A stretch of 9,527 nt of DNA from an archaeon MnTg01. Lineage in GTDB: Archaea; Thermoproteota; Nitrososphaeria; Nitrososphaerales; Nitrosopumilaceae. The stretch is from the NCBI GenBank assembly GCA_008974855.1, contig BFAR01000148.1, positions 1 through 9,527 of the forward strand, given 5' to 3'. The position numbers were made by a program, and so were the translations under genes. Below, piece by piece: positions 4,639-9,527 of the stretch (within the stretch, counting starts at the first letter, position 1; every line of letters starts with the position of its first letter). The notes beneath the pieces are model-generated. The model did not search any database. It was not told the origin of the DNA and worked only from the letters and a program-made list of their open reading frames with translations.

Positions 4639-6381
4639 TTACCAATATTTGACCTTGATTTTTTCAATAACTCGCTCATGTTCGCCGCCTTGTCTTATTG
4701 CATATCTTTCCATTGCACCAAGTGGCACACTACCTAGGGTTCTGGCAATCAGATTAAAGACTCCACTTTTGAGTGAGCCATTTTTAGCAGTCTTTGTCAT
4801 AAATTTCTTAATTCCATACTTGAAATTGTGTTGCCAAGTCTTGTACATGACACCAAGTTGTGCAGCATTCATTTCGTTTCCAATATCGAAAAATTCAGAT
4901 TTTTCTAACAAACCAATTGGAACAAAAGTTAATGGAGTAACGGTAAACATTGAATCTGGTTGTTCACGTTCTAATTCACTAATTAGTCGTATGGTTTCCC
5001 ACGAGTCCTCAGGAGTTTCATCATTGTCTAGTCCCATAATCAGGGTAAAAGCAGGTACCCAATAGTTTTCATTTAGAGTTTTTACAGATTCTTTTACTAG
5101 CCAATGCCATTCTTCAGGCTGATATGGGGCCAATTTTCTATCAGCATATTTTTCTATTAATCTTATACTACCAGTTTCAAATCCACATTGAATACCCGCA
5201 TAATTATTTGGTCCAGTCTTGATAATTTTTGAGATGCTAGGGATTAACTTTTCATCTGCAATGGCTCCAGCTAACGTACCATGTGTAGGATTTGCACGTT
5301 CAATTCCAGTAGACATTATTGCAGTAAACAATTCTTCTATAGCTTCTCTGTTTGGTTCCATTTGTTTTGTGGTTCGTGGATCCATTCCATAAACAAAAAT
5401 ATCATCACTATGTACCCAAGCGGACTTTGCTCCACCTTTTTTTATGTTAACCTCAATTTCTTTTTTGACTTTTTCAGGCGGATAGTATCGAAGTGATCTT
5501 AATGTAACATCACAAAACTTACATCCACGACCACATCCACGCATTACCTCAATCATTCCATGCATGCTTGGTTCTACAATATTTGGAATGTCATCCATAT
5601 CAGGTCTGTCCCAGAAATTAACAAATCTTCCATGAAGTGTTTTATCTCCGCGTTTGAATTCTTTGATGTTTACTTTAAAGTCACCTCGTTTTCTAAAAGG
5701 ATCCATATTATCAAACTGTCCATCGATTAGATAATTGAAAAATCGTCCAGCATGACCGTCAATTTCAGGAGCAATGCCACCTAATTCTCCTTCTAAAATT
5801 GCATACAAACCATACTCTTGAATTTTTTCTGGATCATAGTTGTATTGCCATGTTCCTGAAGCGCCAGCAATTACCTTTGCATTACTGCCATTTTTCTTCT
5901 TGGCAGCATTAATTTTCATGTGGAGGTCTCTACAGTAGAATTCATCATACGATGTTTGTTTTCGTCCATAAGTGAATGTCATAGTAACTGGACCCATACC
6001 AAGGGGATCCATCTCATATGTTCCAATCACTTGAGTTTCAGGTCCAATGAATTTTTCAATATGATCAGGATGAGCGACAACAACATCCTCTCGTTTAAAA
6101 CCATCACGTAATAGTCCGGCTTCTACTTTTCTTAATCCATAAGGAGCAAAGTTTGCAACTCCATTTGTATGAGAAATTGGATTACAAATAAAATCAAATA
6201 AAATCTTTGGAGTAACTTGTCGTCCTAAAATTTTATACCAAAAGTCACTTTTTTTTCTATTAGGATCAAGTGCTGGTGCACAGCCAAAAAAAGTTGCTAG
6301 AGAAACTCCACGATAAGGAGACATTAATGTACGATCTGCAGTTAAAACAATCTTAGGATGTCCCAATCTTTTACCCTTCAT
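4639..6381 (-). CDS. Radical SAM protein with cobalamin-binding-like N-terminal domain, substrate unknown
   Basis: It is a 580-residue radical SAM enzyme of an archaeal family whose substrate I cannot name. The cluster motif is CGRGCKFC (283-290), the CX3CX2C that binds the 4Fe-4S cluster and SAM. Before it lies a long N-terminal region: VLTADRTLMSPYRGVS (12-27), then a fold like the B12-binding domains of this superfamily (PYGLRKVEAGLLRDGF, 80-95, and VIGTYEMDPLGMGP, 118-131). The DXHXXG cobalamin-ligand motif is absent, so B12 may be bound base-on/without a His ligand or not at all. Radical SAM barrel features follow, including WVHSDDIFVYG (322-332), GIQCGFETGS (396-405) and FTLIMGLDNDETPEDSW (445-461). 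Cys 34, 66, 150 and 399 lie outside the motif. A C-terminal region of about 90 residues ends in KVKYW. It follows pyrK with its own TATA-like box. Lipid, cofactor or RNA modification are all possible. Confidence 0.85.
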   Translation of the reverse strand: MKGKRLGHPKIVLTADRTLMSPYRGVSLATFFGCAPALDPNRKKSDFWYKILGRQVTPKILFDFICNPISHTNGVANFAPYGLRKVEAGLLRDGFKREDVVVAHPDHIEKFIGPETQVIGTYEMDPLGMGPVTMTFTYGRKQTSYDEFYCRDLHMKINAAKKKNGSNAKVIAGASGTWQYNYDPEKIQEYGLYAILEGELGGIAPEIDGHAGRFFNYLIDGQFDNMDPFRKRGDFKVNIKEFKRGDKTLHGRFVNFWDRPDMDDIPNIVEPSMHGMIEVMRGCGRGCKFCDVTLRSLRYYPPEKVKKEIEVNIKKGGAKSAWVHSDDIFVYGMDPRTTKQMEPNREAIEELFTAIMSTGIERANPTHGTLAGAIADEKLIPSISKIIKTGPNNYAGIQCGFETGSIRLIEKYADRKLAPYQPEEWHWLVKESVKTLNENYWVPAFTLIMGLDNDETPEDSWETIRLISELEREQPDSMFTVTPLTFVPIGLLEKSEFFDIGNEMNAAQLGVMYKTWQHNFKYGIKKFMTKTAKNGSLKSGVFNLIARTLGSVPLGAMERYAIRQGGEHERVIEKIKVKYW

Positions 6382-6399
6382 CGGATTAATTTATCGATT

Positions 6400-6409
6400 G
6401 ATTTTAAAC
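6400..6409 (-). promoter_or_regulatory. Putative TATA box for the radical SAM gene
   Basis: The minus strand reads GTTTAAAATC centred about 24 nt before the ATG at 6381, in the 43-nt gap after pyrK. Together with the lack of a Shine-Dalgarno site, this fits a leaderless transcript separate from pyrD-pyrK. Confidence 0.45.
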
Positions 6410-6424
6410 CTTCGTAGTCTGTTT

Positions 6425-7243
6425 CTAGTAGGCTTCAAGAATTCCTGCTTTATTTCTATGAGTATGCCCAAATTCACTTTTTGAGAGCAAATGTTTTCCA
6501 TCAAAAATGGTTCCATCCTTACATACCAAGTCATCATTTACACAACAACTACCACAAATTCCTACTCCACACTTCATCATTCTTTCAAGGCTTGCCTGAA
6601 CAAACATTTCTTTTAAAGTTGCTATCTTGACAACCTTTGACATCATCAATTCTGGTCCACATGTATATACTGCATCAAATTTTGTGTTCTGACAAAGATT
6701 ATCCATAACATCAGTTACTAAACCGCTTTGTCCATAAGATCCGTCTTCAGTTGCAACAATTACTTGATGAGTATTATGGTCAAGTAGTTTATTTGCATAG
6801 TCTTCAAAGAAAACCTCAGATTGAGTTTTGGCACCCATTATCAAAGTAACATCATCTGATGGTTTTATGCCAGTCAATAATCTCATTAATGGAACTAGAC
6901 CGGTTCCACCTCCCACGAGTAAAAGTTTTCCTTCTTTAATCCTAAATGAATTACCATATGGTCCTCTAATGCCAATTGGTTCACCGACTTTAACATTGTA
7001 TAATGCAGTAGACGCTTCCCCATATTTTCTAATTGTAAAAGCAGCTTTTCCTTTTTCCTCAGATACCATTACACTCATTGGAAGTTCATTAACTCCTGGA
7101 ATCCAAACCATTGCAAATTGGCCAGGAAGAACATTAGATAAGACATCATCAGAAAAAGTTAGTGTTCTAACTGTTGGAGTTTCATCAACAACTTTTTCAA
7201 TTTTACAAATTGTTGGATGATTAGAATTTCTTTGCAAGTCCAA
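6425..7243 (-). CDS. pyrK: Dihydroorotate dehydrogenase electron-transfer subunit PyrK
   Basis: It is the FAD and 2Fe-2S subunit that passes electrons from dihydroorotate oxidation in PyrD to NAD+ in pyrimidine synthesis. The 272 residues form a ferredoxin-reductase-like FAD domain (PGQFAMVWIPG, 40-50; ELPMSV, 53-58; GIRGPYGNSF, 91-100), a nucleotide-binding domain (LLVGGGTGLVPLMRLL, 108-123; YTCGPELMM, 193-201) and a C-terminal cluster domain with Cys 225, 230, 233 and 241 (CGVGICGSC, then LVCKDG). ELPMSV lacks the Arg seen in bacterial RPFS-type FAD motifs, which I believe is common in archaeal PyrK. The start is TTG, overlapping pyrD by 23 nt. A second TTG at 7237 is an alternative, there is no ATG before the core, and an in-frame TAG lies four codons upstream. 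The overlap implies translational coupling to pyrD. Confidence 0.92.
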   Translation of the reverse strand: MDLQRNSNHPTICKIEKVVDETPTVRTLTFSDDVLSNVLPGQFAMVWIPGVNELPMSVMVSEEKGKAAFTIRKYGEASTALYNVKVGEPIGIRGPYGNSFRIKEGKLLLVGGGTGLVPLMRLLTGIKPSDDVTLIMGAKTQSEVFFEDYANKLLDHNTHQVIVATEDGSYGQSGLVTDVMDNLCQNTKFDAVYTCGPELMMSKVVKIATLKEMFVQASLERMMKCGVGICGSCCVNDDLVCKDGTIFDGKHLLSKSEFGHTHRNKAGILEAY

Positions 7244-8147
7244 CCATTTCTTCTATCTTTGAGAATCCATTTTTTTCCATATATTGTAATATTCCTTTGT
7301 TTATCTCATCAAAAACTTGAATCCAGTTATCTCCAACTGCACTTCCAATTTGAATTGCAGACGCTCCTGCTAAAATAAATTCAATAGCATCATCCCAACT
7401 AGAAATTCCTCCACAACCAATTATTGGAATTTTATGTTGTGAAGAGATTTCATAAACACACCGTACTGCAATTGGTTTGATTGGAGTACCAGATAGTCCA
7501 CCAATCTTATTACTAAGAATTGGTCGCTTTGTCTCAACGTCTATTGCCATTGCACGCAATGTGTTAATTGCAGTTATTGCATCAATTCCAGCTTTACATG
7601 CGGCGTCCACTGTATCAAGATAGTTTGTCGTACCAAGGCCAACTTTTGCAATTACAGGAACGTCTGTAGAAGATTTTACAGTTTTGACAATTTTTTTAAC
7701 AAGTTCAGGATCGTCTCCAACTTCCAATCCGACTTTGGCTACATGTGGACATGATAAATTTAACTCATATGCTAAAACTTTGGTGTTTTCAAATTGTTTA
7801 ATCATAAATTCAAAGTCATCTTCAATTGAACCCACAAGAGATACAATAATTGGTACATCTTTGTTAGATTCAATCATTTTTGCAAAATTAGGAGCACCAG
7901 GATTTGAAAGACCAACTGCGTTTAACCAACCATCTCCTTTTACACTAAAGATTGTGGGATTTGCATACCCCTCCCATGGTTCTTTGCTAAGTGATTTTGT
8001 TACTACAGCTCCTGCTCCTGCATGATAAATCCGATTAAAAACATCAAGAGAGATACCTAAAATCCCAGAGGCTAAGATTGTTGGTCTTTCCAACTTTATT
8101 GAGCCAATAAAAGTACAGAGACTTGAATTCACTTTGGTTTCTAGCAA
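7221..8147 (-). CDS. pyrD: Dihydroorotate dehydrogenase, class 1B catalytic subunit PyrD
   Basis: It oxidises dihydroorotate to orotate with FMN, the fourth step of pyrimidine synthesis, in the cytoplasm with PyrK. The 308-residue TIM-barrel has ILASGILG (24-31), the catalytic-Cys motif NLSCPHV (130-136, Cys133 as the base, which marks class 1), INTLRAM (194-200) and the FMN-phosphate site GCGGISS (244-250) with IQIGSA (266-271). The usual KLSPN or KLTPN stretch is KVGLGTTN here (168-175). The next gene pyrK confirms class 1B. The start is uncertain: TTG 8147 gives MLETKVNSSL, while GTG 8132 gives a protein five residues shorter. A TATA-like element lies at leaderless distance from each. An in-frame TAA lies seven codons before the TTG and no ATG is available. 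Confidence 0.94.
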   Translation of the reverse strand: MLETKVNSSLCTFIGSIKLERPTILASGILGISLDVFNRIYHAGAGAVVTKSLSKEPWEGYANPTIFSVKGDGWLNAVGLSNPGAPNFAKMIESNKDVPIIVSLVGSIEDDFEFMIKQFENTKVLAYELNLSCPHVAKVGLEVGDDPELVKKIVKTVKSSTDVPVIAKVGLGTTNYLDTVDAACKAGIDAITAINTLRAMAIDVETKRPILSNKIGGLSGTPIKPIAVRCVYEISSQHKIPIIGCGGISSWDDAIEFILAGASAIQIGSAVGDNWIQVFDEINKGILQYMEKNGFSKIEEMVGLAKKF

Positions 8148-8153
8148 ACTGTT

Positions 8154-8173
8154 CTCATATAACAGTTAATTTA
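8154..8173 (-). promoter_or_regulatory. Putative promoter elements of pyrD-pyrK
   Basis: Two TATA-like elements occur on the minus strand in the 78-nt divergent gap. GTTATATGAG, centred near 8158, is 26 nt before the GTG at 8132. TAAATTAAC, centred near 8169, is about 22-24 nt before the TTG at 8147. The first is the better TATA box and would favour the GTG start. Sequence alone does not decide. Confidence 0.4.
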
Positions 8174-8192
8174 GAGCAATAGTAGTTGGTAC

Positions 8193-8203
8193 GTTTTTTA
8201 ATG
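8193..8203 (+). promoter_or_regulatory. Putative TATA box of nop5-fibrillarin
   Basis: The T-rich element GTTTTTTAATG is centred about 28 nt before the nop5 ATG, fitting a leaderless transcript. It shares the 78-nt gap with the divergent pyrD promoter, so the two units could be regulated together, though I see no clear operator. Confidence 0.4.
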
Positions 8204-8225
8204 GCTCTTAGAAGATCATCTAATC

Positions 8226-9437
8226 ATGTATTCTGTTATCCTGACGGAATTAGGTATAGGCGTTTTTGAAGATGAAAAATTTTTGAAAGCATTTCCTTTT
8301 TCTGAACCTGTTGAAGATTATGTTTTTGTAAAAAAGGGCGAATCAAGACTAAGTGATTTAGCAAAATTTCTATCAGATGTGGAAAAGGGAATTGAGGTAA
8401 ATGATAAAGCATTACTTTCAATACTAAAGAAAAAATCAATCAATGTTCAATTGATGAGTGAGGAAGATAGTACAAAAATTCAGTCATCAAAACCCAAAAT
8501 CTTAGAAACTGTAGGATTTGCTAAAGATGAAAATGATGCAATGTCAAAACTAAGAGAATTTGCAATATCGCTTTCTTCTTCAAAGGTTTCAGAAGTATCA
8601 GAGAGTCCTGATCTACACATAACTCAGGCCATTAATGCATTAGATGAAACAGACAAAATTATCAATACACTAAGTTCGCTACTTAGAGAATGGTATGGGC
8701 TACATTTTCCTGAACTAGACAATATTATTGACAGCATTAATGGTTATTCCCAGATCGTTCTCAAAGGCACACGTGATAAATTATCTAAAAAAATCTTTGA
8801 AGATGCAGGATTTCCAGAATCTAAAGTTGAGATGTTAACTCTTGTAACTGAGAAAAGTAGAGGGGGGAAAATCTCAGATGCAAACCTATCTATTGTACAG
8901 ACGTTGGCAAAACAAATTCTCGAGCTATTTGAGTTAAGAAAACACTTAGAAGAACATGTAGAAACAGAAATGAAAAATATAGCACCAAATCTTTCTGCCA
9001 TACTTGGTACTGCGGTTGGTGCAAGAATTCTTGCTAGAGCAGGGAGTTTAACTAGGCTTGCAAAAATGCCTGCAAGTACAATTCAAGTTTTAGGAGCAGA
9101 AAAAGCATTATTTAGATCCTTAAAGACTGGTTCCCAACCTCCAAAACATGGGTTACTTTTTCAACATGCATCAGTTCATGCAGCTCCACGTTGGCAGCGA
9201 GGAAAGATTGCAAGAGCTGTGGCAGGAAAAGCTGCCATTGCATCTAGAGTAGATTATCATGGAGGGGGACTCAATAGTATGTTGTTAGAAAAACTCAATG
9301 TCAGAGTTGATGAGATTGGAAAAAAATACGTAGAACCGCCTATTAGAGAAGTCAAACCAGAACCACGTAGAGATACATTTAGATCAAATTTTAAAAAACC
9401 AAAAGGCAAGAAGCGAAAGAAATTTGGAAGAAGGTAA
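8226..9437 (+). CDS. nop5: C/D box sRNP scaffold protein Nop5 (Nop56/58 homologue)
   Basis: It is the scaffold of the archaeal C/D box sRNP, which binds L7Ae-bound guide RNA and recruits fibrillarin for 2'-O-methylation of rRNA and tRNA. The 403 residues show an N-terminal domain that binds fibrillarin (about 1-120), a long coiled-coil region (about 130-250) containing LREWYGLHFPEL (153-164), and the NOP domain: GTAVGARILARAGSLTRLAK (261-280), then QVLGAEKALFRSLKTG and KHGLLFQHASVHAAPRWQRG (307-326). A Lys/Arg-rich tail (about 375-403, ending KKRKKFGRR) is typical of the family. ATG at 8226 has a TATA-like box upstream. The 3' end overlaps the fibrillarin frame by 14 nt, the usual archaeal nop5-fib pairing. 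Confidence 0.96.
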   Translation: MYSVILTELGIGVFEDEKFLKAFPFSEPVEDYVFVKKGESRLSDLAKFLSDVEKGIEVNDKALLSILKKKSINVQLMSEEDSTKIQSSKPKILETVGFAKDENDAMSKLREFAISLSSSKVSEVSESPDLHITQAINALDETDKIINTLSSLLREWYGLHFPELDNIIDSINGYSQIVLKGTRDKLSKKIFEDAGFPESKVEMLTLVTEKSRGGKISDANLSIVQTLAKQILELFELRKHLEEHVETEMKNIAPNLSAILGTAVGARILARAGSLTRLAKMPASTIQVLGAEKALFRSLKTGSQPPKHGLLFQHASVHAAPRWQRGKIARAVAGKAAIASRVDYHGGGLNSMLLEKLNVRVDEIGKKYVEPPIREVKPEPRRDTFRSNFKKPKGKKRKKFGRR

Positions 9438-9527
9438 GAGTTTTTTTTGGATAAAAACTGAAGGGCAAAAAAAACTAGCAACTGAGAATCTAGTCATTGG
9501 AAACCAAGTTTACAAAGAAAAGCTAAT
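9424..9527 (+). CDS. flpA: Fibrillarin N-terminus (3' end outside window)
   Basis: It is the SAM-dependent 2'-O-methyltransferase of the C/D box sRNP. Only about 34 residues are in the window. From TTG 9424 the frame reads MEEGKSFFWIKTEG and then ATENLVIGNQVYKEKL (about 19-34). That segment matches the N-terminal region of archaeal fibrillarins, where an (E/K)NLVPG-x-VYGEKL-like segment precedes the methyltransferase fold. The TTG lies inside the last codons of nop5 (14-nt overlap) and no ATG is available before the conserved segment, so the start is probable but not certain. Position directly after nop5 fits the common archaeal order. A run of eight T at 9441-9448 lies within the coding sequence (Phe-Phe-Trp). 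Motifs for SAM binding are beyond the edge. Confidence 0.8.
   Translation, partial: MEEGKSFFWIKTEGQKKLATENLVIGNQVYKEKL

Noticed and set aside
4622..5065. 147-codon open frame on the + strand
   Set aside because: It lies antisense to the C-terminal part of the radical SAM gene, which has clear family motifs in its own frame. The translation shows no family resemblance.
6828..7220. 130-codon open frame on the + strand
   Set aside because: It is antisense to pyrK, whose FAD and nucleotide-binding motifs are unmistakable. The composition looks like a mirror of the real gene.
1..9527. Mobile element, prophage or defence island
   Set aside because: No transposase, integrase, inverted repeats or defence domains are visible. 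All recognised genes are core archaeal functions with uniform AT-rich composition.

Overview
This window looks like a piece of an archaeal chromosome, most likely an AT-rich Nitrososphaerota (Thaumarchaeota) of the Nitrosopumilus type. It carries archaeal/eukaryote-type genes that bacteria lack: ribosomal proteins eL21 and eS30, the RNA polymerase stalk subunit RpoF (Rpb4), RadA, Nop5 and fibrillarin. Genes are tightly packed, several overlap, TTG starts are common, and many genes have a TATA-like box about 24-29 nt before the start codon, as expected for leaderless archaeal transcripts. The lineage call comes from remembered family resemblance, not from a search. I see no mobile element, CRISPR array, tRNA, rRNA or sign of recent transfer.

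Layout. At the left edge (+ strand) is the C-terminal part of an isocitrate dehydrogenase-like enzyme, then about 190 nt that may hold a 33-codon reading frame (621-722). Next comes a long minus-strand block, listed here in transcription order (right to left). pyrD-pyrK (8147 to 6425) encodes a class 1B dihydroorotate dehydrogenase and its FAD/2Fe-2S electron-transfer partner. A 580-residue radical SAM protein of unknown substrate (6381-4639) has its own TATA-like box. It is followed by eS30 (4595-4413), radA (4321-3182) and the cluster eL21 - rpoF - DUF655 - rsmA/dim1 - HemK2-type methyltransferase (3147-724). On the + strand at the right, nop5 (8226-9437) diverges from pyrD across 78 nt, and its end overlaps the truncated start of fibrillarin (9424 to the edge).

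How the genes fit together. The eL21-rpoF-DUF655-rsmA-prmC cluster links ribosome structure, RNA polymerase, small-subunit rRNA dimethylation and release-factor methylation. Its members abut or overlap by 4-23 nt at several junctions, so translational coupling is likely. Nop5 and fibrillarin are two core proteins of the archaeal C/D box sRNP that 2'-O-methylates RNA. PyrD and PyrK form one enzyme of pyrimidine synthesis.

Most of the window is ordinary housekeeping DNA. The points most worth a second look are the uncharacterised radical SAM protein, the possible small gene at 621-722 that stops 1 nt from the convergent prmC stop, the roughly 60-residue low-complexity tail on RadA, the uncharacterised DUF655 protein inside the rRNA/translation cluster, and the coenzyme and metal-site residues of the isocitrate dehydrogenase.
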